From Smittia aterrima (lineage: Eukaryota; Arthropoda; Insecta; Diptera; Chironomidae): a stretch of 64,000 nucleotides of DNA. Positions 11,401 through 26,400 of this stretch are shown here, piece after piece; position 1 is the first letter of the stretch; the number at the start of each line of letters is the position of its first letter. The notes under the pieces are model-generated. The model was not told the DNA's origin and did not search any database. It saw only the letters and a program-made list of their open reading frames with translations. The stretch is from contig CP093831.1 in NCBI GenBank assembly GCA_033063855.1, positions 10,044,001 to 10,108,000 of the forward strand, in the 5' to 3' direction. Position numbers and translations under genes: made by a program.

Positions 11401-14400
11401 AAGGCGTCGCTTGGGTCCTCCTCAGCTTCGGGAAGATTGATCGATGTCAGCCGAGATTCGCCTAGAGACAAATGATCTTCAACAAAAATTCCAACGGTTT
11501 ACCTGCTCCGATCACTCTCTGAACAAACGAAACCTCGCATGAAATATGATTCAACGTCAACAACGGAGACCGTTCCGAGCCTGAAAGTGAAATTAAATAT
11601 TTCCCATCTGTTGGCTTCTCTCCCTCTCGAATTATGCAATGAACTTCCAAAAGAAGAAAGAAGCAATTTTCGCATTGTCCAGTGATTCAGGGTTTGGAAT
11701 TTTGTTCTGTCTTTGGTTCACTAGAAAAGTGTTTGACTTCTTTGAAGTTGAAAATCTTCATCATTTGAAAGATGAGACCTCATCAAGTCCCAACCTCTGC
11801 ATCGATGATATAATTTCCATCTTTTTGTGCTTTCTTCTGATGTTTATTTCGGCGCATTAAGCTCACCCCGATGATCGTAATGAGTGAGTTAACCTTGCTT
11901 TCTCTTTTCATATTCATCTTAATTTTTCAACGAATTTTTAACGCTTGGGAAATGATTACTCAAGATTACTTCTTACAAATTGAATTAAAACGTTTTTTTC
12001 GACGAGAACACTTGGTCATTGTTTTGCATGTTAATTGTAGAGTTAAAGAGCCGGAAGAGAAGTAAAGCATTTGAAGTTTAATGAAAGGCGACGTAATGAT
12101 AAGAAGTAAAGATTCTGCGAAAGGAAAACGAGCGGTTCGCATGTCATGTGACTGCTCGCGAGCGATTGACGGATAAGAACAGCGGCGACCTTACTATTAG
12201 AGTTGCTAATTAAAGTTGATGATGGGAAGTTAATTGCTCGCGTTTTAGAAAGAGGAAGAAAAAAAGAAATATGCGACCAATCAACGTGTTGTGATCATCG
12301 ACGTGAGATGATTTGAACGAGTTCTTTCACTTTTCAGCGTCGCATGATGAAACAACGTTTGATATAATTCATTTCGTAATTGTTCAACTTCATCACATTT
12401 TCACTCGCTGACTTCATAAATTCACATCGAATCCAAAGCGACTTCTCCCTCAGCTCTGAAGACAATAAATTAGGAAGTGCTCAGCTTCTCTTGACGATGA
12501 TTGTGAGAAAAGTGAGCATAAATTGTCTAATTGCCATTTGCATAGAGCTCTTTGTGTTTATGCTGAGACTGCTGCTGCTGCTGCTACTGCCAACGTCAAA
12601 CGAAGAACGAGATAGACAAAGAAGAAGAAAAGAGTAAAGATAATTTTAATTATCGCTTGATGATGTCAGAGTTGTCTCTCGATGTTAATTAATCCGCGAG
12701 CGATGCCTTTAATGTCTTCTTATTCATTTACGCGCGCTGAGAAGCTCTCGGCGAGTGAGTGAATGACTTTAAAATGCTTTTGTTTGGCGTTTATGATGCT
12801 TTGTCGAGATCATAAAAGAAACTCAAACAAAACTTCGAGTGTTTAGACTTTCCGCTCTGATTCAACTCAAAATATTTTCACTTTGCCGTTTGTAATAATT
12901 AAGACATTTCTTGTATAATCTTGCTAACGAGGTGGGCTGAACTTAACTTGCTCGATATAAAGTCATTACAGAAAATGTCATCACGGCAATGAAGCATGAA
13001 GCGTTAAGAGGATTACTTTGTCGATTGCGAGAGATTTACAGATCGAAAAGGACTTTGCACTCTTTGAATAAAAAAAGTTGCGTCACTTCGCGTCATAAGC
13101 TTAGAAGAAGCTTCAAGTCGCAGCTTATGAACTTATCCTACAGCTCAAGTCAAATCTTTTAATGAAAATCTCGTTGCTAGAAGACACACGAAGCCTCCAA
13201 CAATTCATTATTTGATGAAGATTTGAGTTGCGAGGCGTGGAGAAGACATTCCACACGTATCAAAAGGTTGTGGCCACCGCACGAACAGCATTCGCCAATT
13301 GTTTACAGACACTTCCATTCTCGAGCCCTTTTTACGATCGAAACTTTATGATTTACGCTTTGTTAAGTTTCATTTTTGCTTTCGAAGTCGCAATCGCTTC
13401 TGTCGCCTTTTTCAACGAAAATCTCGTCGATATGCAAAAATAAACAAATTAAAACGAGACTTTAACAATCTTTTTTTTTATAAAAAGAAAAAGCATTTGA
13501 AAAACATTAATTCTATTTGAAAGGTTCGAAGATCGGTTGGGCAAGAGTCGAAGCTGCTGCTCAAACATGAGAGCCAGCATTGAATACAAAATATTTCGCA
13601 ATAAACTTCGAGCTACGAGCATAAAATTGTAAAACAGATTCATCTCCATCATTCCGAGACGTCGCTTTCCTTCGCCTTGATTGAAAATGCAGTTTGCGCA
13701 TTCGACCGAGTTGAGATTGTGCAACAATTGATCTTAACAATAAATTAAAACCAACAAGGAGTTGTTCACGTGTGTATATCGCACGGGCAACAGGTTCTTG
13801 CGCTCACATAGAATAAACCGCTTTAGATTTCCCGGAGCTCAACCAGAGATACAGTTCGCAGACCTATAATCTCGTCGGCTTTTAATTTTAATGAAATATA
13901 ATTTCATTCGACTTTTAGTTTCATCAAACTTCGCCTCTGATCGAGCAAAGACAAGCAAGTGCTTTTACGTCGTCAACAACTTCAATGCTCATGCGAATCT
14001 CGAATCAGAATGAAAGAAATAATAAACAAGCAAAAGTGAAAGTTGAAGTCTCCCATTACGACTGATTTTTGATGTAACAAAACAAAAACTAAACGGTTCA
14101 GGTTGCAAAAATGTCGAATCGCGTGTCATTTACGGAAACTTCACGACAAACAATCCAATCAGTTTCCTTCATTCACGGCCAAGCCTGTTGAACCAAAAAA
14201 AATGATTGAATTCCATTGTGAGAGTTGATTGTGTTTAAAGACTTCAAATCAATTTGTGACGAAACTTCTGTAGTCACCCGTCTAACAGCTTCCAAGCATT
14301 TTTCCGCAATTATTTTTTTTATGTTGATTATTAAAGAGTAAATAAACATTCGAATCTAACATTCGAGTCAAACATTTATTGAAAGTGCATTTTTCATCCG

Positions 14401-17400
14401 ACACTTTGTTGTACAGAACGAGAATGACCGCAGACTGCAAGAGCTCGAAATCACCTTGAAAGACCTCGACTGAAAGAGCCTGGAGACATTCCACTGTAGC
14501 CGAGACTGCTTTTCGGCTCGATATTTATCGTTGCTTGCTCGTTGTGTGTGATCGAATGTTGTTGCGTAAAACTTTTTCTTGTTTTTCGAACAACACTATT
14601 TGCATAAATTCTTGCAGCTCAACGCTCGGATTTTGCAACATTGATATCATATTTCATTCATGCTTTCCGAGTCCTCGGCAGCTTAAGACAAAACTTTTTA
14701 AAAGAAGTGAAACCGACGATGCTAAAGAGACATTCATTGTCCTGAATTTGCCTGAGGGTGATTTCGATTTAAGATGCAAGGTCTGCTTTATCTAAATTGA
14801 GATGAATGATTCAATTATTTTCGATCCTCCCCAATTTGTTGCCCACGTTCTCTCTCTCTCTCTCTGAGGTATCCCTCGACGATATCTCATCCTCGCACCG
14901 TCAATAAATATTCGCTTAAAACGATCTCAATCATCTCGCAAGCCGCTCTACGTTCTTTGCTTTATTAAAACAAAGCGCAACAATGTGGATAATGGAAGTA
15001 AAGAGGGCGAAGACAATAAAAAGCAGCAGAAGACGCTTGAAAATTATTAAATCATAAAAGAAGCATGAAAACGTAATTTCTTTCTCATCTGAACAGCTCA
15101 TCCAAACGAGTAGTTAAAGCATTAAACAAATTAAAGTCGACTGCCCAGCCCTTGCTCGAGCCATCCGTTCACTCAAAGCTCGTACTAAACACTTCAAAGT
15201 CTTCACGGCTCTCTGGTCTTTTCTCGGATGCTCACATCGCATGGTCTGAGTAGAAACAATATTTACGAATCGTAAAAATGAATAGCGAGACGGTTGCTAA
15301 TAATAACTTTAATGCGCTCTGCCATTCTTGAGCATCTCGAATCTCTTGTACATCAAATCGTTTCTGAGCAGGTTCAAAAAGGGGAAGAAGACGTTTCACA
15401 GATCATTCGCACTCGTTTGACATTGCAGCTTAACAGTTGAAAGGAAATTAAAGTGAATCTCGCTCTCTCGCACAGTTTTTATGATTCAATAAAAAGCAGC
15501 TTTCGACTTTACGACTCTGCATGCCATTTTTCGTGGTTCATTAAGCTCGTTTCGCTGCCTGCATGTTCTGTAGTGCGAATGCGATGAAAAGGTTCTGGGA
15601 AGAACCTAAACTCATAAATTTCATCCAAGAGATCGCGGCAGGAAGAGTTCAACAAGCTGTTGCTCTCCACAATTTAATTAAAGCTTATGTTTTCATTGAA
15701 GAACGAGAAGGCAACGCGGAATGTTTCATGAGAACTGTGTGCAAGTTTAAATGGCTCGCGGAGTAACGGATTGATGGCTCTGATGTTCGCGAGTTCTAAT
15801 TACAGGTCATTATGAGGTGCTGAAAGTCAACTCCCAGCCACTGACAGTAAAGTTGAGAAAAATCACTTCTCGTTAGAACTTTTTGCTTCGCAACGAGCTC
15901 AGCGGAATTTACAAAGTTTTTCTCTGCCGCTTAGTTAATGCTTAACCATAGACTCGCAATTCTTTTCCGCGTTTTATCTTCACTTGCGATCTCGTTTTCG
16001 AGCTTGAAATTCCGACTCGGCAGCTTCAAGGATGTTCACTTCAAAGTAAATTGAATCGTTTCCTCGTTGAATGGGAACATTCACTGCGACAGAGCAATCA
16101 TCAACTAAACATGGCGCAATCTCTTCGTCCAGTTTTGATTTCGCAACAAAGCGAATTTCGGTTGCGCAAGAAGGACAGACTTTATCAGTTGTGAGCTTTG
16201 TTTAACCAGCCCGCCAGCATTGAAAAATTGTGTAAATCAAGTATTTAAGATATCAAATCTCACATGCAAACACTTGCGGCGCTTTTTTTAAATCGTAATA
16301 GACTAATTACATTAAATGTGGTTTGGCTGCTTTCGATAATCGATTAAAAGGCTCGCGGGAAATTAACAATTAATTAAACATTTTCTCTCTTTCACTCGAG
16401 GTCTCGACTGGAATCGGGTCAGGTTTCGTAAGAAGCTGAAATATCAGTTATGCGATTTATTAGAAATTATTCAAATTAATGCGAGTCGGGTTTCATGCTA
16501 AGGCGCAACAATAAGAAAGCTTCTGAATTTTAAAAGAAATCGAATTGTGCAATCCACGACTAAGACTTTTCTTCTGACGTCATCAAAATAAAGAAAATTC
16601 CTTCGAGTCAGCTAAATAGCGAGGTCGTGACCGTGCTGGGCCTGAAGAGAGAAGACGACGAGAGAATTGTCGTGGGCCGCCGGCGAAGAGAAATGACTCC
16701 AACCAATGTAATCAAATGAAATCGCGCAATTGATATTTTTAATGTGTTCGGATAATTAAAGAGCATTTAGTTTTCACAATTGGCTCGTTTGGTTTTGCCC
16801 AGAAAGAAACTTTTCCATTCGACACATCAACTTGGACATTCACTGCAGTTCCCTTGTGTCTCTTGTCGGGTTCGCTAAGTCGGGTGATTAAACTAAAGTT
16901 GCTTGCGCTGCATTTTTTTACTCAATAAAACTCTTGGACGCCGAATGCATAAATTAGCGAAAATTTCTTGTAAAAAAAGAAACAACAAGCAAACATTCTC
17001 CGATTCCGAAAAGAGTGAGAGAGAGAAGTGTACACGCCAAAATCTGATACATTCAAATGAGATAATAATTAAAATAAAAGCCACTTTCCGCATTTGGGCA
17101 TCAGCGAGAGCTCTTTGAACGAGAAACCCCTTTCGTGTGTTAATTAAAAGAACTAAAAATCGGTAGCTGCTCGATCTCTTAGCGTTCGGATATTTCATCA
17201 GGCTCCAAAGGAATTCCTTTAAATCATAAATTTCGCAACACATGATAAACTGCTTGTAGGCCGCGAAGAGGAGAGACGGGCAATAATTAAAGGAATTTGG
17301 CATCAGCAGGAAATTTATCGTCGCCTGAGCAAATGCCCGCTAACAAAAGAAGCAAAAAAAAAGCTTTTGTATTAAGTCCTACAAGTTGAAGTACAACATA

Positions 17401-20400
17401 CGAAAATGAATTATGACGACACAAATGCCATGCTTTCAAACATTATGCTTTGCTTTGCATGTCGCTTTACGGATTTAAATTAAGTAATTTTCATATTTCA
17501 AACTCTGCGGAATGTGCTGATCGCGAGCCTAGCGCCCGCGAGAGTTTAATGAACCGTGCGAGTGTTTTGAGGGCTTAAATGTTTAATTTGGGGAGGGAGA
17601 CGAGAGACAGATATGTCAGCGACCGTTACAAAAGGCGTGATTGTTATCTGACGATTATTTGGCGAATTTCTTTCGGCGGCGAAATGTAGGAAAGTACAAC
17701 GAATTGAGATTATGATTACAATTTTCTTCGCTTTGTTATGCGTCTTGTTAAACATTTTACGTTTCATGCTTTTGATGCGAATAATTGAATGACTGATAAT
17801 CGATATTGGGAAATAGTCGCTCTAGCTATCAAAACGGCCTGAATCTCATCAGAAGCAGAGAATGAATTTCAAGAGAATAGATCGCGATCAAGGTCAGTGT
17901 GATAGATTTGTGTCCGCGTTTTAGAAATCAAATCGCCATTTGAAGAGGAAATTAATAGTTTCGAGAGAAATTAGCGGCACTTTGAGTCTTTCCGTTCACT
18001 GGACTGTTATTAAGACGCCTCTGGTTGATGATGACCTTACGATGAACGCAGTGACGCTTCGCGAATTATACAAACAAATATCTTGCGGTCTCTCGCGCCC
18101 CACTGACGGACAAACACCTCAAACAGAAAGAACAACCAATTTGGAGAATTAAAATCATCATCATGAAGAGAAAAACAAGAAATTACATATCATTTGTCTT
18201 CATCAAATCCAAATATCTCTCGAATTTCATTTCAGTTCGTTTAATTTGCGCTATCGTTTGGTTAGAAGCGTTGTTTAGATTTTCATCAACTGAGAGAATT
18301 CTGATCGACGCTCAACACCCGAGAAAATAATTTCTCATCTCCACTGGTGATCTCGAAATGATTTCTCTGCTCTTCGCGATTCGTCCCGGATAATTATTTT
18401 TGGTGAAATGAATTGTTTTTTGGTTTAAGTCAAAAATATGTGCTCTCGATTTGATTAATTTTTGCTCACTTTATTTGATTATTCGAATTGTGTTGTTGTT
18501 TCGTGGCTTCTGCAATTGATAAATACCAAAAAAAAAATATCAACAAGAGATTTGGAATTGGAATCTGAATTAACTTTATCTCTAATATTGGGATTCGAAC
18601 CCGTTTCGTTTGGAAGACAGAAAATTTTCTTCCATTAGGTTATTTTAATTATTTGGCTCTGTGACAGTTGATCGGCTAATCCTAGTATTCAAATGAAACA
18701 TGAAGTTACTTCATTCAATGAGAATCAAAACAAATGTGATTGAACGTTCAAAAAAAAATTGAACTAATTTTCTAATTTGAGAATTTAATGTTTATTTTAG
18801 AATTTTGAAGAAAAAAAGATTACTCATTTTAATCGTCGTAAGGTAGAAATTTTCTAATTTTATACTTTCTGGGATTCGAACCCGCAACCTCTGAGAGATA
18901 GACAACAAATCTCACATCAAGTTATTTTAACTATTCAACTCTGCGACGATTGACCGGCTAATTCAAATACTCAATGAAAACTGTTCAAAAAGTTCTTTTT
19001 ATTTTTTAAATTTACTGTAGAAACCATATTCGGTTAAAGTATCAGATATAGGTGCCAAGGGCCCCAATTCTGGAGCCCAATAGAAAATTTTCCCTTTACC
19101 AACATGTTTGAACAAGATTTTCTATTGGGCCCCAGAAATGGGGCCCGCTGGCACCTATATCTGAGCCTAGAGCCCCATATTCTTGATGAGAGCCTCATTT
19201 TCATGCCTGAAAGGCTTCTGATATCACTGCGTGTTTGATGGTCCATCATCTCCATCTCAAGACGTTTAAATTCTCATTTGCTTTCACGAAAAGATTCTTG
19301 ACAGTAATTTCGCTTCGTTTTTGATGATACGCAAAGCAGCAAAAAAATTAAATTTTTTGTAAAGTTCAACGACACGACTCGCGAAGAGAAATTTCATTTC
19401 GAATCTTTAATTTATTCAATGATGCGCTGTTCTCATTTTTTCGGGAGTGCTCAGCGCCGCTTTCTGTTGATATCGAAGACGAATTAATTCCTTTCTAGCT
19501 TGATCAGCATAAGCGAAATCTTCGCGAGAAAGAAACATTCAGCCGCGAATCAATTGATGAGATTTATTCGTGAGATTAAATTTGAATCTCAATTAGCTTC
19601 AGTATCAGTTGAAACTTGAGAGTTTGCTTGTTGAGTTCTCGTTGCCTTTTGGCAAATTCTGAGTTCTTTTCTTGTTTTGATTGTTATTTCAAAATATTTC
19701 TTTTTTGGGGCGAGCGAAGTTGTTTTGAGCCTGTTCGCGATCGTAGGTGACTGATTAGTTTTTGGGCTCGCACGTTTATTACCCGCACAACAGGAATGGT
19801 GTCATAACATGTTTTGATAAAAGTCTTTTTGGAAACTAAAATAATCGGTCGATGAAGGCGTGTTAAGGCTTTCGATCATACATCGACAAACAACGCTCGT
19901 CTGTTTCACTTTACGCTCCTTTAATAAAACATTTCGGCAACGACATAAAAAATTCTGTTCGCGTCCGCATAAATTTAGAAAATATTTAATAAAATGCAAG
20001 AGAACAACTTTGCAAAGTTTACCAGGACATGGTGAACGAGTTTTTTTTTCCGCGAATCGATAATTTTATTAAATTTGACGGACAGAGAGGCGAAGAACTG
20101 TTTGTGTTGGCTGATTGGTTAGAGTTGGAAAGTGTCGCCACTTTATCGACTTGCGAGGAGTCTGATTCAAGACAGCAAATCGCAATAAATCTGAGGGCGG
20201 CGTTCGAAGGAAAATAGACAAGTCGATAGATTGCATTGAGTCTGACTAATTCTCCAACGATGTGCCATTATCACTTACGTCTCGCTTCATGATAAATTCT
20301 CGGAACAGTTTCCCCGCGCGCACGGAAACAAGAGAAGAGCTTTATAATGAGCTCTAAAGTAGGATGTCGATGATCGTTTGGCTCCGTTGTTGTTTTTTTG

Positions 20401-23400
20401 CCAACTACAAACGAACGACAATCGAGATTTTTATTTCATTCTTCTCCTATTATTAATCACAGTTAAAGGGTTTGCATCGAGAAGCGACAGTCAAGTCCCA
20501 CTGCAAAAAGAGAGAGACAGAAAAATAATAAAACTTAACCTTGATAAATGCCATAAACACAAAATATAATTATTTTCTTCAATGCATTAAAACTCGCGAA
20601 CAGATGAAGCTGAAAATGAGAAATGGAAATGATAAAAATCGATGAATGAAGAGAAGAATGAAGCGAGGCGACTCGACTCGAGTAAGCGCATCTCCCTCTC
20701 ACTCCAAAAGGAAATTTCAATTTTTCGCTGTCATGGAATCTGGAAGTGAAAATCTTTTCTATTTTTTTTCGAGTGCAATTGAATTGTTCAGTAAAGTGTG
20801 ACCAATATTGAATCGTAAACAATTGCAATCTAATCACCGCACGAATAGAGAAAAAATAGTGGAAAATTATATTTGATTTATCTTTTAATAAAGATCTTTA
20901 GAGGTCTTTTGCGGCTTTGCGAAGCTGGGAAAGGTTGTGAGCCTCCGTCGCTGCTTTTGCTAGCAATTCCCATCATCAGAAGAAGCCCCAAAGATTGGAA
21001 TTTCCTCCTGACACTTCTTCGTTTCTCTCGCTGTCGACGAGCTTTGCTAACAGCGCTCTTCGTGACTAGTGAAATGTTACCGAGCTTTTGTTACGAGCGA
21101 AGGCAAGAAAATGTTTCATTCCAAGAATGATTGAAGAACAGCGAGACACAAGAACGAGATTCAGTTAACTATCATCTGGTCTGACGATGAAAGCGAGTTG
21201 GAGTCGAGCGAAAATCATAAGCGATTAAGAATTCTATTCAAATCATCATTAAGCAATAAGTTCCTCTCGAGAAAGAATTCTCATTTGGTCGAGCGGAATC
21301 ATTTCGGGTGTTTCGCTCTTTATCATTAATTTCGTCTTAAAATTACTTCGAGGGCAACAACAAGTGATCAAAGGAATGAAAGCATGATTTCAATCAATAA
21401 ATAAATATCGTCTGCTCATGCGATGAAACAGAGAACGAGAGAGAGAGAGAGAGAACGAAGCAAATAGTTTAAAATAATCCTCCAAACTTTTCCCACTCGT
21501 TCCCCACAAATCGATCTTTTTCCACTTGATTTCTCTCAACCTGATCGACTATTTCTTTTACATTACCGCGAATTGATCGTCGCTTCTGCTTTCTCGTGAT
21601 CGTAGAATTAAATTATTATTTTGATGGGCATATCAAAGCATCGAAATAAATTCGTTTCATCGACTTCGTGTTTGACTAGCAAAGCTGCTGGGATGAGTGA
21701 GACAAAACCATTTTAATTAATCTTTAATTAGTGTTTAATGCTTTAATGTGATTTAAGTTCGAGCTCTCTTCATGCTCCCGAAGCTATTTTTTTTTTGCTG
21801 AAGCTGCCGATCAATGGGAAAGAAAAATGTGAAATAATCGAACAATCCTTTAATTAATTCAATATTATGTAGATCTCTTCGTCGGACTCTGGTCTCTGGA
21901 AGCCGAAGAATGAGCGAAAGAAGAAAAATTAATGTTATTGATTCAAGTTGGACGAAGAAACAGGCTCGAGAGAAGCAAAAATTCACAATGATAATGGAAA
22001 ATTGCGCTATTAAGATGAGGGAAAAGATTTCATGTTGCGAAGCCGTTTTAGCTTGAAGCCGAACTAAAAGAATCAAAGACAAAAATTACGGAAGAAACCT
22101 TTTGGCGAAATCAGTTCGAAAGTAAATAGCAACGACGTTGATTAGAGGAAACCGCAAGAGGGAAAAAAAACATTAAAACGCGAGCAAGTTGCGCGGAACC
22201 AAAAAACGAATTTGATCGAAATAATTTTTTTGTGTGATATTTGTTGACCAATTTAAGCTTAAACTACCAAAAGAAAAATATTCAAGATCAAGCTAACAAT
22301 CGTGTTCTCAATCGCCTTCAAAGCCGTTCTCAATTCTAAGCCACAGCCGAATTTCTGTGAATTGATAAAGCCTCGAGAAGGAAGCAAGAATCGAAAATTT
22401 ACAATCACAAAAACTCGAAAAATCTCTTGGTAATAAAATCCAATTTCTTTTCATTATTTCGTTTTTGTTTTCTTCATGTCGTTGCTGTTATTTTTCCTTT
22501 TTTTCCTCTCGAGCAACAGACAAGAGTACACAAACACACGGGCTCTCCGCAGCTTCTCATGAATCGAAGGCGAAAAAAAGAAAGAAACAAAAACTTCACG
22601 AAGCATTCCAAGCGAGCTGACTGAGTTTAGTCTTGCAAGAAACGCCACAGCGAGTGGATTTCATCGCGCGAATATTTTTTTACGCTCTCGCGTTTTACGT
22701 TTTTCATCTCAATAACAAAGTTTTTTTTTCTTGTGTCCGCAATCATTTTATTGCATCAATTAATAAACTAAAGCCTGATCCGTGAAAACGAACTTGAGAG
22801 ATCGAAAATTAAAGTTTCACGACTCTCTGACCCAATTCATTGAATTTCCATGGAAATTCTTCTAATCGACTGAGGTGTTACATAAAAATAAAAAGTTAAG
22901 TGAGTGCTCACCGCTTTTGCTGATTCTTTTCGGTTGGAGAAAAGCGCAAAACAGAGAAAAGTGTTGTGAATTGTTTTAATGTCTTTCTTGCACTTTTGAT
23001 ATTTTTCTGGCGCTGCCTTTAAACAATTTCACCCGACGAGAGTGTGCCGCCGATAAAGATTGAAATGTAAGAGACAACGCGAAAGCGATCGAAGTTAAGG
23101 TCAGCCCGCAGTGTAATATTGTGCATTTAATCAATCTTATGTAAATTCTGTCTCGTTCGTTGTTTATGCAAAATCGCTTTTCATGGAAAATTGATTTTAA
23201 AAGAATTTTATTTTTTTCGAGTGCCAGTCGTGTGTTGAGATTTGTGTCGCTCTACGAATATTTTAGATTGTAATTCTTTCCTTTGGATACTTGAAAACAC
23301 TTTGCCACTCACATTGAATCTCTCACATTTCATTCAAATCAATCTCCAGAGATTATTAAGTACAAGACATAAACAAGGTGAAGACAGACATTACGAAATT

Positions 23401-26400
23401 GAACAAACGTTAGCTCTACAATAATTGATTAATCAAAGAGATCACTAGAAAATAACTGAGTCCAAAAGTCCCGAAAGGAGAATGCGAGAAGAAATGATTT
23501 GATGAATAATTTAAAGTGTGATTATAACGGTTTGGTTGTCTGTCGAGAATAAAAGAAAAAGAAATCATTTCGAAGCGAAAAAAAAAATATCAAAACAGTC
23601 AAGTCAAGTGGATTGCCTGAGATCGTGGAATTTTTAACTATTCAAATTAGGGTGAAAGAAGTTAGTGCTGACGAAGCGTCGAAACGAAATCATTATCATT
23701 AGAGAGACTGTGCTGTTATCTGATCGCATTTCGTCTTCTTTGCTTGAGCCATCAAAGAACGAAAGAAAAGCTGACAGATCTTTTTTTAGTGAACGAACGG
23801 GTGTTAAATCATCGTTGCCAGCAGCAGAAGTTCAGATGTAAGTCTAAGACAAGACCTATAAAGAAATGTAATTATAACTTTTGATGATTTGCTTTCAACT
23901 CAATTTTTTCTGCTATTCGAGTCGTTTTACGAGATTAAGAATCTCTCGCGGGTATCTCTGCTATTGCGCAACATGACGTATTGCTGAACGGTTCTGCTGT
24001 TTGTCCATAATTGTTAATAACTTCTAGAATGAAGAAAACTCGAAGATGAAAGATTAGAGTGAGAGAGAAATGGAAAGAGTCCGAAACAAAAGATCAGATG
24101 ACAAATATCAAACAAAAGAATTTTTCTCTCACAATCTTCTGTCCAGAATCTCTTCATCCTGTCGTTGAGAAGCTTTCTTTTGTAGAAATTATGAATTGCG
24201 CAATAACAAGAGAAAGATATTCATAAAACATAACAGCATCAACAGCCAAACGGCAATTACCGTCGTCATTCAAAGCAAAAAAAAACTGAATTGGTTGTGA
24301 TGAACTTCTTTCGTTTCGTTACTTCTTCTACCCAACAAACATTCAACGGATGATTCAGTGTGGGAATTCACTCTTCTTCTCATCGTCATTGTGAGGAATC
24401 AATTAATCGATTCTGCAAGAGCTTTAGATTTTCGTGTCTTTAAACGTCCCCTGACATCTCCACTCGATGTTCGTTGTGTTTTGTGTGCCAGTGAAAAGAA
24501 AATTGATCTCGAGTTGAGATCGCGCGGCGTTTTTGTCGGTCACGAAGTGCCCTCAAGGCTTCTTTTATTGCTTCGTCAAACTCCACTTTGCTTTTATCGC
24601 ACGAGGTGAATCAACAAAGTCCAACGAATAAATGTATCACAGATTCGCGCTTTCAGTTCACAAAATGTTTTTCAATTGCGGTTAATTTGATTGGATTTGT
24701 TTCGAGTGATGAGTCGAAAGCTCTTTGACATCTATTGCCTCACGAAATTGGAGAATAGGTGAGGTCTCGAAACTACTGTTATCATCCGAAGAAGCAGAAT
24801 TAAAATCCTCTGGAAATTGATCATTAGATTTGTTACGGAACGAATCGAACATGAAAAGAATCTTGTCGATGCAACAGCGAACAACACTAAAGTTTGATGT
24901 CGGCTCGAAGCTCATCGTACACATCTTCTATCTGCCGAGTGCTAGAGAATTTAAGAGCATGAGAAGTTCATGTCTCTTGCTCATTTGATTACCACACACA
25001 GCATTAATTTTTCATGTAAGCTTTTATTGCGCCATCGGCAGCTAGTCGTCCAATCTTTCTTTTTTGCTATTCTCTTCGCTAGAATTATAATCTAAAATAA
25101 ATATTAAATTAAACTCTCGGCGAAACAGCCTCAAAACAAAGTAAATCGTTCACTGATGGACGATCATTTTTGTGTAACTGGAAGTCGAGGAGACGCTTTA
25201 CATATGTGAGGGCCTGTGAACATCGGCGCGGAGAGAACAGAGAAATATAAATCGCATGCCTAGAGAAAATAAATTTCACGTAACATCAAGAGCTGATAGC
25301 AGGCAGCAGCAGCAACTAACATTCCATTACATCTCTGTCTCTCTCTCACTCCATCGATTTTCAGCAATAAAAATAAAATTCAAATTACATAAAGCCAATC
25401 GAAAGGAGAAGCGAGTGCATCGAAATTTATGTTGCGATCTCATGAAATTCATAACTCTTACTGGGCCACACTGAAATCTTGTTGCATTAATGAATTTTCC
25501 CCCTTCAACAAGCTTCGAAACAAAACCAACAAGCAATAAACTAAAGGAAGGAGAAGAAAACTTTCCCGTGAGCTGTGCAACAATTAACAATGGTAATTGA
25601 ATCAAATCTGATCGCATAAGCCATTGCAAGATCAGCGAGCTCTTAACGTGGGCGAATCGAAATCAATTTCCAAGAAAATTTCATAATTTTTATTTCTGTC
25701 CGGTGTCGTTCGTTTATGTTTCATGCTTCAATTTCCAACATCATTGCTCAATTAGATTTTACAATTATCATGATTTGAATTGTGAACTCACTCGTAAAAT
25801 TTAATTTCCGTAAGAGTGATGACTAAAGCTTCCGATGCCACAAATGATGAAAGAACGTTTTCTTGGTCAATGGATTCAATTTTCAGAAAGGCGATGACTC
25901 TTCTCACGAATGTTTGCTCTATTGTCGAATCATAATTGAAAATATTGTTTAAGGCCATAAAACTCTAGACCTTGAACAAGGGTGTTTAGTCGAACATTTT
26001 GACGAGTGTTTGCTAAACATGACAACGCGCGGGATCGGCCGGATCGTGAACAATGGAGAAAATCAGAATTCTGGGAGTTTCCATCATCAAAAACAAATTT
26101 GTCGGGCATTGTGAGGGAGACCAGATGTAAAAGGACTTGTGCCATGATCCATAAAACAGTTGACGCGACAATCATGAAAGCATTTAATAATTGCTCGGCA
26201 AATTTGCGATTGTTTCAAACACGTCATCGCCACAATGAAAAATTGATTGTCTAACGTTTGTTGTTTTCTTTCGTTTTTTTTTCGCGAAACCGCGAAACGT
26301 TCGCATGTAAAGTGATTACCAAAATTTAATTATAGTTAACTTAGTCGGAACAATGAGCTTTTGCTTAGCAGTTTTATGCTTGAAGGAACAGAAGAGCTTC

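Noticed and set aside
16893..17303. 136-codon minus-strand open frame
   Set aside because: The composition is hydrophobic and irregular (LLFLFLQEIF) with no known motif, there is no splice partner, and an overlapping open frame lies on the other strand. This length is expected by chance in a window of this size.
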